Assembly: GCA_018105865.1 (NCBI GenBank)
Contig: CM030832.1
Coordinates: 24,117,782 to 24,181,781 of the forward strand
Reading direction: 5' to 3'
Origin: Metaphire vulgaris
Lineage: Eukaryota; Annelida; Clitellata; Crassiclitellata; Megascolecidae
DNA: 64,000 nucleotides
The translations under genes were made by a program, and so were the position numbers. Positions within the stretch are counted from its first letter, which is position 1. Every line of letters begins with the position of its first letter. The notes beneath the pieces were generated by a model. The model made no database searches and had not been told where the DNA came from. It saw only the letters and a list, made by a program, of their open reading frames with translations. Shown piece by piece: positions 11,600 through 23,690 of the stretch.

Positions 11600-12244
11600 A
11601 ATGATTATATTGCAGGAACACAAAATATTGAAATTAAACAACTTAACTTACCAATGGATGATGATTTTAGGATGAAGCGATCAGAGCAAAACTAACAACA
11701 ATAGATTCTATCGCGGCATTTTAGCAATGATAAGCCAAGCACACACCAGAGACGACAAAGGACAAGTATCATATTTGACATGTTGTCTTTGTCAAACGTA
11801 GTTTTTGGGCATGGGAAGGTCTAGATGGTTTTGAACTTTGATATACCCGTAAATTTTTCTCCTAGGTCGCAACTTTTGGCCATTTCCCATAGAATTAAAA
11901 GCACGATCTTCCCTTAGCAGACACTTTTTGGCTGTCCTTCATCGTATTACTATTTTTTCCAGAACTTTGTACAGTATGCAGTATATGTGCCTCGATTTTT
12001 CTAGGCTCAACGGCATGATGATGAGAATGAATATTTAGGAAAACCAGAATTTAATTAACGCATAGAAAATATTACCAAATCACTGAAATTCAGTTTTAGA
12101 AAATTAATTATTATTGCCATTGTTTTTTTATTAGTGAGTATTCTTTAATTTTACGCAGCGTAAAGGCGACAAACAGTATCAACTTCCCGTTAGACAATGA
12201 TTTAATGATGAAGCGATCAGAGAAAAAAAGAGCATTTTAATAAT
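11600..12244. other. Lectin A intron 2, unit-conserved sequence with internal duplication
   Basis: The segment with GATGAAGCGATCAGAG occurs twice (about 11650-11695 and 12190-12230). It is also present once in unit B (46320-46370) and once in unit C (56830-56880). It therefore belongs to the ancestral unit and marks the empty site used to read the RTE insertion. Confidence 0.6.
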
Positions 12245-14849
12245 CTCTCTCTCTTTGTCATCTTTGACTGTGTCCAGTCGTTGATTCCGAAACGATTTCT
12301 CTCCACTTGTCTCTGTTGCTCGCCAGTTCCTCCAGAGTCATCCTATTTCTTCCAGTTGTTTTCCCTTCCAGCTTGAGCCCCACCGTGTTGAGGTCTTTGC
12401 TTATGCAGTCCGTCCATCTTGTTCTCTGTCGTCCTTGACTTCTTTTACCCTTCTGTTTATGATAGTATGCTATTTTTGGCAGTCTTTCGTTTTCCATTCG
12501 CAATATATGCCCCAGCCATTCCATTCTTTTCTTTCTTACGGTGTTACTGACGAAGGGTTGTTGCGTCCTGTCTCTGATTTCTTTGTTTGTTACATGCAAT
12601 GATCCTTCTTAGCCATTTGTTTTCACATGCGTCTATCCTTTTTCCATGCTGCCGGTTATATTCCACGTTTCTGCTCCGTATGTAAATGACGCATGCGTTT
12701 AATATTCGCAGTTTCAATTTCAAGTTTATATCATGTCTTTTGAATACCTTCTCTCTTAACCTAAGACATTTCAGCGCCAATCGTCTTTTGATTTCTTTTT
12801 CGCTGCTTGCTTTATTGTCTACCTCAATACGAAGCTTTCTACCATATCCATTTCATTGTTTTCTATTTTTTTGGCCATGGACCGTGCTGATTTGTCACCG
12901 CCATAATCTTTGTCTTCTTATAGTTTATTTTCATGCCTATTTTCTCGCTTTCGTTGGCCAGTATTTCCGTTAATTCCATTATTCTTACTAGGCACTCTGC
13001 CAGTAAGCATGTGTCGTCTGCATACTCCGTGTCTTCCATATTCTGCGGTTGCATTGTTTTCCCAAGGTTACCTATTTTTCTAGTCTTCTCAAATGTAGTC
13101 CAATATCACATTGAACAGTGAGGAGACAAAATACATCCTTGTCTAAACCCTGTCACTATTTTGAATTCCTCCGACTCTTTCCCCTCTACTCTCACCATTG
13201 CATATGTTATATTGTATAAAGCCTTTATCAGTTGTATGTATTTGTTGTTGATTCCGTATTTTTCAAAGTATTTCCCATGCGCCTTTCCTCCAGATGGAAT
13301 CATATGCCTGTGCAAAATCAATGAAGCACATATATAGGTCTTTGTTGAATTCCCTTCTTTTTTCGATCATCTGCCGTATCACGAAAATTTGATCCGTGCA
13401 TCGTCTTCCTTGTCTGAAACCGCTTTGATTTTCTCTCAGGTTCTGATCTATTTTATCCTTGACTCTGTTTAAAATTACGCGAGTGAACACTTTTCCTGGT
13501 ACGCTTAGTAAGGATATGCCCCTGGAATTGTTACAGTCTTTCTCTTATCTCCTTTCTTGTGGATTGGGATGATTATGGCTCTTCTCCAGTCTTCTGGTGT
13601 TATTTCCTCCTTCCATACTTTTGCATATTATTCTGTGGAGCCATTTTATGGTTTCTCACCAGAGTTCATGAGCATCTCAGCGGTTATATTGCATATACCT
13701 GGGGCCTTGTTCTTTCTCATTTGTCTAACGGCCTTTGTTACCTCCTCTATGGTCACCTCTTCTGCTGTGTCATTTCCCTCTTGTAGTGGTTCCATTCCTT
13801 TTATCTCCCTTATTGTTCTCTCCATTGATGTAGGTTCTTCCTTGTTCAGCATGGTTTCAAAATGTTCTTTCCATCTGTTGATTATCTCTGTCTTGTCTGT
13901 AATGACTTTTCCTTGTGGATTTCTTATCGGTTCTAGTCCTATTAACTTGTTACCTCCCCTCGAACATAGTTTATTGACGTTTGCAAACAGAGTCTTACTA
14001 TCTCCTTTTACAGCTGCCTCTTCCATTTCTTTTGCTATGCTTTCCAAATACTTATTTCTGTCTTCCTTTATTTGACGTTCCAGTTGTTTTTCTCCCACCT
14101 CATATGCATTTTTATCCTCTTCTGACCCAGTTGTTAGCATTTGTCTTTTCAAGTCTCGTATCTTGTCCATTTTCTGCTTTGTGTTTGTTGTTATCCAGCA
14201 TTGATTTTCTCTTTTGGAACCCCAGTACTTCTCCGCTGTTTTATTCATGCCCTCCCGAAACCTTTCCCATTCCTCCTCCACCGTCAGTTCCTTTTCCTCT
14301 GCTACGACGCTCTCATATCTTTCTTGTATGCCCTTTCTAAACGTTTCTGCTTTTTCTGGTTCTGCCAACGCCTCGGTGTTGTATCTTTTCCTTACTTTGT
14401 TCTTTTTGCTTCTGATTTTCATTTGCAGTTCTGCCACTACCAGATTGTGGTCAGATCCTATTGTCGCCGTCCTATACACCCTTGTCTTCTTTATGGATGT
14501 CATCCACTCCTCCCTAGTTATTATGTAGTCAATAAGGTTTTGTGTATTTCCATCTGGTGATGTCCATGTGGTTTTTCGGCATGTCTTCTGAATAAATTGC
14601 GTGTTCATTATACTTAAGTTGTTGTTGCTGCATAGCTCCAGCAGTCTACCTCCATTGTCATTTTCTTTTTCGCCTGTCATTCCATGTTTCCCCAGTGTTT
14701 GTCCCCAGGTATTATAGTCATCTCCAATTTTAGCATTGAAATCTCCCAACATCACGATTAAATCATGTCTTGGTGTTGTTTCCAGGGTGTGTTGTAGTTC
14801 GTTGTAGAAAGTGTCTTTTTCTTCCGGTAAGCTGACTTCTGTTGGGGCG
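12245..14849 (-). mobile_element. RTE-like LINE, 5'-truncated, 10-bp target duplication
   Basis: Flanked by TTTTAATAAT at 12235-12244 and 14850-14859. Units B and C have the uninterrupted sequence (AAAGAGCATTTTG...). On the minus strand it begins inside the endonuclease at NAPTE and continues through LGDFNAKIGDDYN, SPDGNTQNLIDYI and GSDHNLVVAELQ (long frame 13646-14755). RT fragments follow: NQSGFRQGRRCTDQIF, CFIDFAQAYDSI, GFRQGCILSP and YADDTCLLAE. The C-terminal region is WLGHILRMENERLPKIA...GRQRTRWTDCI, ending near 12258. A GAGA-rich 3' tail abuts the duplication. The reading frame is broken at several points. Confidence 0.9.
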
Positions 14850-14916
14850 TTTTAATAATAGTCCCCTCATAGCTCTGCCTTTGTTACCGCTGAAGAATTT
14901 AGTACGACTTTGCGAT

Positions 14917-15585
14917 GCCAGCAAAAACGTTTTACTATTTTAAACAATAAATACCAATATAATACTAGAAATATAAACAAAATTTATATTCCTTACACTT
15001 CAACAAATATAATTTTATTCACCATTAGATACAATGGACCTAAAGTTGGAATAAATTACCAGATAGTATCACCTCACTAATAAGTGTATATATGTTTAAA
15101 ACTAGTCTAAAAGTATATTATCACAAAGCAACACAAAGACAAACAATGAACTGCACGTGATCCACTAAGACATACAGACTACAGAGTCATAATACTTTTT
15201 ATATATAATTTGTTGATGCAATTAATAAACCTAACCACCTTCACCGTCATTCTCTGTTTATACCTGTTACATTTACTGTTATAACTTGGTTGACTAACTG
15301 CGGGACCTATGGTCTCTTCAGTCAACCCTTTTTTCAACATATTTTGTTAGCTCAAGACTGTCTTATAGATGTCTGTTAAAATTTATTCATAATCCTTTAA
15401 ACTTGAAGGAGCTGAAATTATTTTCTTTTTTACCACGTTGTATCACTTAGTTAAGTGTTCAGTCTTGAGTTTAAATGTTTATCAACCATTATGTCGATTA
15501 TTATATTCATGTTACATTGCTCAATGTAAATGGTAATGCGTGTAAGAAGTTGAAAAAAATAAACGATGTTTCAATTCAATTCAAT
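14917..15585 (+). mobile_element. 3' fragment of an L2/CR1-like LINE
   Basis: A short C-terminal segment (LPDSITSLISVYMFKTSLK) is followed by a long 3' UTR and a CAATT-type tail near 15570-15585. The flanking sequence resumes the unit-conserved ATGCTCAAATTTCAG present in unit B at 46460. No clear long target duplication was seen. Confidence 0.6.
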
Positions 15586-15673
15586 GCTCAAATTTCAGTG
15601 AACCCGTAAAACTATTTTTTGCCGAAGACTTTAGCATAATCGAAGCATTAAGATACTGTGACTAATGTTGCAG

Positions 15674-15918
15674 TCGCAAATGCGGCAAAGGACGTAACTG
15701 TGCGGAATTCTGGATCGGTATTAACAAATTAACCGGAGACAACTGGAAAACTACTAAAGGCTTCGAAATTAACAAGAATCATCGATGCCAACACTGGGCA
15801 AAACACTTTCCACAAGACAACGGAGGAAATTGCGTTACCATGAGTTTCATAGGCAATTTGCAGAGAGGTGCCTGGAAAAACGCCAATTGCACCAAGGAAT
15901 TGAGATTCGCATGCATCG
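15674..15918 (+). CDS. Lectin gene A, exon 3 (second half of CTLD1)
   Basis: TTGCAG acceptor, GTAAGT donor, phase 2 in and phase 1 out, 245 nt as in units B and C. It encodes FWIGINKLTGDNW (the WIGI core of a CTLD), CQHWAKHFPQDNGGNC, GAWKNANC and a final RFACI. The usual EPN/QPD calcium-site triplet and the WND motif are absent: the triplet region reads WAKHFP and the WND region reads WKN. Confidence 0.88.
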
Positions 15919-16209
15919 GTAAGTCTGTTGCTTTCGTCAATTTGAACTTCTTCAATGTTAAACAGATATCTAAACGCTATCACTGTGTAATTAATCATGA
16001 TTGAAACGTCTTTGCAAGAAGTGAGTGGGAAGTGTTCATGGCAGACCAAATAGCCGTACGGATTCTAGTGACTACTGTACAGTGTACAGTGTCCTGATGT
16101 CGTAGTTAATTGCGGAGATTCCGCTGTTTAGGTTAAATTATAAATTTATGTTTCAAGATATTTAAAGTTATTTTTTAGAATTAATGAGGATAATTTACTG
16201 AGGGAATGC

Positions 16210-16376
16210 GTTACCTGGTGACGTAGCAAGAGAGTCGAACCCGGAATTATTCGCAAAGAAACTCAAAACTCACCTTTATCAGACGTCGTATGAACTGTAA
16301 AGCCCTTCTGACTTTGCCCTTCTTCTATGTATTTTGCGCTATAGAAATTGACTTGTAAACTAACTAAACTAAACTA
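16210..16376 (+). mobile_element. Short 3' tail of an L2-like LINE
   Basis: It encodes a remnant ESNPELFAKKLKTHL followed by GCGCTATAGAAATTGACTTG and a short ACTAA repeat tail. This is the pattern of the 3' ends of the other L2-like copies here. Confidence 0.55.
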
Positions 16377-16560
16377 CGTATATAAGAAACGAGGTAAATG
16401 ATTCGCTTGTTGCACATCTACTATATTTCTTTATTATCCGAGTCATAGGCGCAGGATAGTCTTCTTTCATTGCTTCAATAGTTGAGAGCGTGACCAGATC
16501 AGAGAGGTAACTGCAACTCAATGTGCAGGTGCATGGGTGATGCTGGAGACGAATAATTAT

Positions 16561-17886
16561 CAGGCTTGTTAGTGCTTGGACTTGTGCTTGGCCTTGTACT
16601 GTGCTTAAGTACAAAAAAGCAAGTGCTTGTGCTTGGCCTTGGACTATGAGTGCTTGGCCTTGTGCTTGGCCTTGTGCCTTAAATGCTTGTTAACAAGACT
16701 GATCGTCGGCAACAGAATCAGGTAAAACTTAAACTTTGTAAGTTTTCACAAAACTTCTAAATAATGCACACAAAGTTTGTATCATATGTAGTAGCTACAA
16801 CTACAATAGTCAATACAGACCAAATCTTCAGTGCCTGTCAATCACTACACTTATAGCTGCTATTCGCCCAGAACATTTGCATTGCACTTCAGATAAACGA
16901 GCCTTTCCAGTAACGTATCAGTCGTACGAGCACACGATTTGGTCTCATTATCAACCAACTGTGAGAGAAAATTGTCTCAACAGGGGCTGAACTAGCTGGT
17001 GAACAGAAGATGCTCGAAAACAGTGATTATATGAGAACTGTTTCATCACACACAGTTGCTGCAGATCTATGTATTGTCTTCAACAGAGAAATCAGACGAA
17101 TTAATTTTTTGCAGGTAACATGCGAGCTGCAACTCTGGAGTTGCTGGAGGTTGAACAGATTCTCCTGGACATAAATAGAACGCAATTTTAACTTACTGTA
17201 TTTTTTGTTAAGTATGCAACATCAAAAGTAAAAAATACATACACAAATTTGAGCATATTTGATATTCCACATAATCAGGGTGCGATTTGTGACCTGGAGC
17301 AGTGGGGGGATAAGTCGAGCTTGGGGGATGTAGTTGTTGGGGAAGTGTAGCAGTGGGGGATGTAGTGGTGGGGTGATGTAGCAGTAGGGGATGCAGTTGG
17401 GCAGTGGGGGATTCCCCTTCCCCCTACAAATCGCGCCCTGCACATAATGCGTAACAGAAAATGAAATGTCGAATTCTCACCATCCATTTTGTCCGGCTGG
17501 TTTACGATAGTGATCAAATAATCGTGATTTCTTGGCTGCAGTTGTTCGTTGTTGCAGCTCTCCAGTTGCTAGCCAGCCACACTGCCCCCCGGATATACGG
17601 ACCATTGCCTTGCTGATCATTCATCTTTCCCACAGCTATTTTTTATAAAGGCTAAGCGTACAAGATTAGGCAGCAACTGACAAGTACATGTTCAAATAAC
17701 AATCTTTTCGCTTAGATTCAAAATAACCGTACCTTTCAATTAACATTGTCAACATGCTTGTACTTGTGTTTGAATGCAAAGTGCTTGTGCTTGGCCTTGG
17801 CTTTAGACTATGAGTGCTTGGCCTTGTGCCTTAGGTGCTTGGCCTTGTGCTTGGCCTTGTGCCTTAGGTGCATGTTAACAAGTCTG
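16561..17886. mobile_element. Non-autonomous hAT element with minisatellite ends
   Basis: Termini CAGGCTTGTTA and TAACAAGTCTG are flanked by an 8-bp duplication ATAATTAT (16553-16560 and 17887-17894). Unit C near 57885 keeps the empty site. Both ends carry arrays of a 12-bp TGCTTGGCCTTG-like unit in the same orientation (about 16570-16690 and 17775-17875). No transposase was seen. A second hAT lies inside at 17276-17440. Confidence 0.9.
17276..17440. mobile_element. 165-bp hAT-type MITE nested in a larger hAT
   Basis: Termini CAGGGTGCGATTTGT and ACAAATCGCGCCCTG are flanked by a perfect 8-bp duplication CACATAAT (17268-17275 and 17441-17448). The interior is a short GGGGGATGTAG-type minisatellite. 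Confidence 0.92.
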
Positions 17887-17894
17887 ATAATTAT

Positions 17895-18330
17895 GTCAGG
17901 TTTGATTAGTAAATACAATATACGACCGCACATTGTTGTTTTCGCACAATAAATACGCGTTTTAGGCCTATACGTATTTATGTGCAGTCGAACTGACATT
18001 CTAAAATTGTTATAGGCCTAGAGTTTCAGCAGGCGGATTGACAACAATTGTGGACCATAGAATTTATATTGCAAATCTTGAAGACGTGGCAGATACAGCA
18101 GACAGATAGACGCTGACAAAGGCACTGACGTACAGGAGGCATGAGCTCTGAACCATAGGAAACGATGTGAAGTCAATGGGTGCTGGGAAGTGTTGAAATT
18201 AGACGCAGAAATGATCATTATATTGTGAAAGTTCCGCGGATGGCGACTGCGTTAAATCTCTGGAGAGTCGCGGATATTCGTTGTAGCAGAAAGGATGATT
18301 CTATTTCATCTCCAGATTGTAGTGGTAGGA

Positions 18331-18387
<57 letters not shown>

Positions 18388-18400
18388 CTTATTATGTAAT
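17895..18400. repeat. Unit-conserved intron 3 block (A and C) with (ATT)n
   Basis: Nearly the same sequence recurs at about 58690-59157 in intron 3 of unit C, including the (ATT)n run at about 18330-18388. This shows orthologous position within the duplication unit. No gene is supported in it. Confidence 0.75.
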
Positions 18401-20049
18401 TCTCGATGTCCGGCGAATCGGTCTGTCGGTCACGATACACGGCACATTTTGCAAGACGCTGTTGTCATTGACAACCAAATATTGTTTAATCAAAACTGTA
18501 TTATCAATGGAGCGTTTAACGAAGCGTCTTAATTGCAGCTTAAACCCCCGTTCCCCTTCTTTCTCCTTATCCCTCTCCCAATCGCCCCCGCACCAACCCA
18601 TTCCCGCCCCGGCTCCAACCCATCCCATCCCAGCCCCGCCTTACCCCACAGGCCCCAAAACCCGTTCCCCCTTCCTCTACCATCACTCTCCCAATCCCCT
18701 TCCCTCTCCCCATCCCTCTCCCAATCGCCCCAAGCCCCAACCCATACCCGCCCCACCCCACCCACAGGCCCCAAACCCCCGTTCCTTTTCTCTCTCCCCA
18801 TCCCTCTCCCAGCCCTCTTCCCACACCTCATCCCTCTCCCAATCGCCCCAGTCCCCAACACATACCCGCCCCACCTCACCCCACAGGCCCCAAACCCCCG
18901 TTCCTCTTCTGTCTCCCCATCCCTCTCCCAGCCCTCTTCCCACTCCCCATCTTTTTCCCAATCGCCCCGGGCCCCAACTCATCACCGCTCCGCTTTACCT
19001 CAACGGCCTTAAAATCCGTTCCCAAACCTACACAACGCTGCTCCGAAAACCCGTACAACCCACTTTCCTTTACCCAAACCTCCCTCCCCTCTCCCTATTC
19101 CCTGCCCCCGTTATTATATGTATTTACCCCTTCCTAACCTCAATACCTATTTTTTAAATTTAACCCTTCAAGTGGGGGTTAAATTTTCAGACGCCGTCAC
19201 CGTACTGGGGATTTAATTTTTGGAAAAGCGTTCTTCCGAAATGATTGCTGTAACGTTTTAAAATTTGCTATATCTCGGGCTATATAGGAGCTAAAAAGAT
19301 GAGGTTTGCACCATTGTTTAGATTGTTTATTCCTCTTTCTAAACGTCCGTGCAAAATAAAAAATATATGGGGGTAGAGTCCACTTTACGGCCTAAAATAT
19401 CACCCTCTCCCCCAAAAATTTCAAAGCCCCTAGCAAAATTTTTCAGCGATAACCCCCCTTTGGTCAGCGGCAAAGTTCTAAAGGGATGTCAGAGGAACAA
19501 AATAAACCAAAAAGTTTGAAAATCGGTTGACAATTGGCAAAGTTCTATCAATTCTAACCCGATGACCCCAATGTTTGAACATAAGTATTATCTGTGAATT
19601 TCGCGAAAGTTTTGAATTCTGAGAAATTTTCCTAATTGTTTTTAATTTGCTATATCTCAGGCTATATAAGAGCTAAAAAGATGGGGTTTGCGCCATTGTT
19701 TAGCTTTTTTATTCCTCTTTCTAACCCTCCGTGCAAAAGAAAACAAGTCCAGCGTTCACGAGCTTTTGCGACAATCAAGTGAGAATGAGTAGCAGGCTGT
19801 TTGCTCGGCGTGAAAAAGCAGCACAGCAAACAAGAGAATCAAGCACTACATGTAGTTCGACACTGCCAAATCATTACACTAACGTTGAATATCAAGTTTT
19901 AGAAATTTATGCAAATGGGCGTTAACTCGGTTGAAGGAAAAGGCGGCGAGTTAAGGACAATTAATTGCGCAAATTGCTATTGCATTTGCGCAAAATCGGG
20001 TGGTAAATTAACCAATCTCCCCCGTCATTTTTGACGGGTAAACACCTAG
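18401..20049 (+). mobile_element. Helitron-like element, copy 1
   Basis: It starts TCTCGATGTCCGGCG and ends with a hairpin CCCGTCATTTTTGACGGG at 20023-20040. The hairpin is followed nine bases later by the terminal CTAG, with T on the 3' flank. This is the 3' architecture of Helitrons: a hairpin, a short spacer, then CTRR. A second copy with the same ends sits in an unrelated place at 43977-45604. No target duplication is seen. The 5' flank is T rather than A, so a Helentron-like T/T target is possible. It contains a C-rich polypyrimidine tract (18540-19090) and a direct repeat of about 100 bp (19258-19360 and 19648-19740). No Rep/helicase is encoded. Pro-rich frames over the C-rich tract are artefacts. 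Confidence 0.72.
18540..19090. repeat. C-rich polypyrimidine minisatellite
   Basis: Imperfect units of about 120 bp built from CCCATCCCTCTCCCA, GGCCCCAAACCCCCGTTCC and similar. The minus strand carries closely spaced runs of three or more G, so G-quadruplex formation is possible. A shorter version lies at 44110-44540 in copy 2. Confidence 0.85.
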
Positions 20050-20313
20050 TTATTAAATAAAACGAGGTTGAGCAAATATCACTTCAAATTGAGTCCATGG
20101 CGACAAGACGAAGACGATATTGAAAACATCTACAGCGTCTTTTCTTTGTTTTCAATGTTTTGTGAATAATGACATTTCGAGTGTATCTACAATGAATCAG
20201 CAGTATCAGTCCGCATTGAATCTTGCAAAATGATACAGCAGGTTACACGGTGCGAAGTAGAAAGTTTCAAATGGACGTTTCAATAATTTTCTCATAAATT
20301 GTTTTATTTACAG

Positions 20314-20499
20314 CTTGTCCTGGCAATTATGACTATGTGCCCGAAATCGACGAATGTCTGACTTTAAATCTGAAGCCCGCGAACTGGAGCGTTGCTCGAC
20401 AGACCTGTGCACAAACCCAAAGAGGAGCACAGCTGCTGTCAATTCAAGATCCGATAAAACAAGCAGCAGTCGCAAAATATATGGAGATTCAATTGACCA
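20314..20499 (+). CDS. Lectin gene A, exon 4 (first half of CTLD2)
   Basis: ATTTACAG acceptor, A|GTAAGC donor, phase 1 in and out, 186 nt as in unit B. It encodes ACPGNYDYVPEIDECL, NWSVARQTCAQTQRGAQLL and SIQDPIKQAAVAKYM: the first strand, the first helix and the 'LLSIQD' core of a second CTLD. Confidence 0.88.
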
Positions 20500-20549
20500 G
20501 TAAGCAATTTGAAATAACCTCTAATCTTAGCGGTTTGCATAAGTTTTAA

Positions 20550-21300
20550 TATAAAAACATTTTAAATATTCTTTATCGATTAGTTGTTTAAGTGTGTCCG
20601 TTGAATGTATTGAAACTGTCTTTCAGTTCTTTTTTTAAAGCTGCAATAGATGAAGCTAAGTGCAGAAACTTCGAGTTATTGCCTAGTATAGTTGTCTGCA
20701 CGGACAGAGTTTCAACTGTTTCTGATGCATTGAATCATTCAAACATTCATTGTCTACAAAGTATTAATTCATCATCCAGCTTCTCAATATGGCACTATTT
20801 CTATTTTCATATATCTAGTTTTTATAGTCGTCTTTTTACCGACTGTGTGTAGAATTTTAGAATAAATGTGTGACTGCTAATGAAATACCAGCAGAGTTAA
20901 TGCATAACCACTTAGCCATTTTGCAGCTTGCATGGCGGTAGGAATTAGAAAACATAGTGATGTGCCATTCAGTAGCTGATCTGACAGGGTCCAGAGAGGT
21001 CAGCGGCTTCCTGTCCTGATTTTGTAAATAAAGTGACATATTTTCCAAAATTATGCCTTCATAACTAAATAATTACTATAATTGCGGTTTTTTATTGCGT
21101 GCTAAATTATTTAAACATTAAAATCACGTTGACACAGTGCCTCTTGGCGCAATTACCGTCTGATAGAATTTTACTCATACTGTATCTGCTATATTTCGAT
21201 GACGTGGCAGCAGAGTGAGGTCCGATTGATCGAAGCCATCAGTCTACCGTCTGTAATTATATTAAATCTCTGGCTTCAGTCGTGCGAAGTTATTGTAAAC
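20550..21300. other. Lectin A intron 4, no gene seen
   Basis: The part up to about 20760 matches unit B intron 4 (48240-48420). A segment at about 21000-21290 recurs at 25630-25925, so part of this stretch is a dispersed or locally duplicated repeat. Confidence 0.5.
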
Positions 21301-21309
21301 CAAGTGCTT

Positions 21310-21600
21310 AAATTTGCACCAAACAGTTTCCGGTCATCGTGTCCTACTGCTCGTCCCGACTCCGTCGCAGACCCCGAAGTTCGGAGACAGGTCCTTCTCA
21401 CGCGGGAACTCATTGCTCTGGAACGACTTGCCGACCGCAGTGACTGAAGCCAACTCAGCTGGGCTGTTGCTGAGAGAACTAAAGACGCACCTTTTAAGTT
21501 TAGCATATGGTTGACTGTATGTGCAGCGCCCTTGTCGTAGACCTTAGCCTAGTGCACGGCGCTATAGAAGTTGTCTTGAAATAAATAAATAAATTGATAA
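21310..21600 (+). mobile_element. 3' fragment of an L2/CR1-like LINE
   Basis: The frame contains TPKFGDRSFSRGNSLLWNDLPTAV and LLRELKTHLLSLAYG, the usual RT C-terminus. It is followed by GGCGCTATAGAAGTTG and an AAATAAATAAAT tail. Confidence 0.7.
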
Positions 21601-21841
21601 ATCTGGATGATCCATCCAATGTTTATCTTCAGCTTTTGTAATATTAATAGGTCTAATTTATACATAGTTCTGAAATGTATCCAACAATTTCCATTACAAT
21701 TTTTTCTCCGTTCATACAAATCTATCAAGAAAGACCTTGCAAACGATGGTGATTTAATATTAGCATTATTCATTCTGAAAGTTGCCGAAGATCAAATTCA
21801 TTACAAAACTCTGAATAAAGAGCTTACAATTGTTTAAATTC

Positions 21842-21867
21842 TATTATTATTATTATTATTATTATTA
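21842..21867. repeat. (ATT)n microsatellite
   Basis: A short run of eight to nine ATT units. Confidence 0.85.
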
Positions 21868-21899
21868 CGAACATTTCTACTAAATTTTCGCAAAGCAGC

Positions 21900-22990
21900 A
21901 AATGCACTCAAATCAGTTGGAACTGGATCAATCAAACAAGAATGTCTTCAATAACAGCGTCATGGTTGAGTCAGAGGAACGCAATGTTGCTGGCAGACTG
22001 TTCCAAACAACCGGGCCAGCAACGGCCAGGTTGCGGTCACCAAAGCCTGTCCAAGTTCGAGGCACTGCGCAAGTGGGTCAAGGCGGAATGCAGATGCGAC
22101 CGACCAGGCAAAATCGAAGGAACATATCAGTTAGATATGACGGAGCAGAGCTGTGTTGGGCCTTGAACAGGATGGTCCTGAGTTTAAAAGTCACGCGTTG
22201 ACCGACCGGGAAATCCCGTAGTACTGGTGTGAAAATCGAACTTCCTCTCTGGAACACCAAGCGTGCATGCATTCTGGAAATTGAAGTTTCTGTATCAATG
22301 GTCACTGATGCCATAAACTGTTGCATCGAGTCTGCTGCTGATGAATGCTTGAGCCAGCATCCTAATTGCGTCAAATATTCCTCAAGCTGGCGAAGAACGA
22401 CTTCCTGCAAACTGATGCAACGTGGTTGGCCATTGTCAGTTGACTATCAATTAACACTCCGATTATTGACCACTGTAGCACATTCGATGGTGGCAACAGG
22501 ACGGCGTAAGGCATTTATTGTGATCTTTTGAATCTGTTGTCTTGTGCCCAGCCAGATAATTTGTGTCTTATCTTCATTCAGCTTTAACGAGTTCTCCGCC
22601 ATCCAGCCCCGGATTCTAAAAACAACTGGTCCATTAATGCTTTAATCAAGCATTCCCGCTGCTGTAGATTTGGATGTCATCAGTTATCCGTCTGAGACAT
22701 TCCACAGGCAGCAATGATGTTGAACACATCTGAACGTACAGAAGGAACAGGACAATACTGAGCCCTGAGGTACTCCATAAGGTGCAAGGTTTCCGATAGA
22801 AGACCATAAGCCACCTGTTGTGAAAATAATGATAGCCAAAGGATGATGCCAAATTTGTACTGTAGGCGCCGTTTCGTGATCCACGCAGTCGAAGGCTGCG
22901 CTGAGATCGAATGTGACCTGTTTCCGGTCTATAATGCAGCCTTCTGTCTTTCTGGAATTTACCGTAATCAGGTTCAATGTAAACCTATCA
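21900..22990 (-). mobile_element. Heavily decayed L2/CR1-like LINE
   Basis: On the minus strand, fragments in order are FDLSAAFDCVDHE, APYGVPQGSVL, ITDDIQIY (degenerate YADD region) and LRDFPVGQRVTFKLRTILFKAQHSSAPSYLTDMF. Each is a recognisable RT or C-terminal LINE motif. They lie in different frames, with stops between. Confidence 0.75.
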
Positions 22991-22999
22991 GAAAGAAGT

Positions 23000-23690
23000 T
23001 TATTAATGGTAGTAGTGACATGATGTTAAAGTCCATAAAATTCAATATACTCATCTTCAACAGCCTCAGAATGGATCTCCAGCGAGTGTACATGATCTTG
23101 TGCGAATCATATGGCCGCTGTTACGTCTAGTCCGATATCATTGCAGTTATTATAATTATTATTATCATTGCAGTTCTTACGTTGTCTACTAATGTTTAGC
23201 CATCAAGAGTGCCTTGAATGGCGTAGACTAGAGGACCAACGACTGGGCCACTAGAAAAGCCGAATATCAGAAATACTATTGAATAGTGTCAAAAGAAGAA
23301 AACTGACATATTTTGGGTACGTAGTAAGGAGGCAATGGGAAGTCGTCGGCGACATGTTGAGACAATTTAGAATAATTACCAGTTACGGTGGGTTACCAGT
23401 ACACTACTAATATTAGGCCTATAAACAGACGACAGGTCGACCGTGCTCCAGTTCTTTGCCACTGACTGGAAATTCAATGCAAGTTTATTTGAGTTGAAGT
23501 TAATGGCATTTAATTGTTCCATTTTTCAATGACGTTTGTTGTATTTTTACTTCTTTAAGTTCCACGATGGCGCTCCATGGAAATATTTGCACCGGGCCTC
23601 CAAAATGTCCTGCATTTTCCAATTGTAATTGTGAAACTTAAACTAATTCTAATTTTAATTAATTAGATAAAAGGCATTTTCAACAAGGTT
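23000..23690. other. Lectin A intron 4, no gene seen
   Basis: A/T-rich sequence with scraps resembling parts of the TE-Y sequence downstream (for example GCCACTAGAA and GTTACGGTGGGTTACCAGTACAC, the latter also at 24926-24948). No supported feature. Confidence 0.35.

Noticed and set aside
12686..14560. Plus-strand frames across the RTE region
   Set aside because: They are shadows of the minus-strand endonuclease and RT. The minus strand carries the recognisable motifs.
18180..19157. 325-codon proline-rich open frame, its overlapping frames on both strands, and similar frames at 43950-44625
   Set aside because: They lie over the C-rich polypyrimidine tract of the Helitron-like element. Both strands are open because of composition, and the two copies do not conserve the protein.
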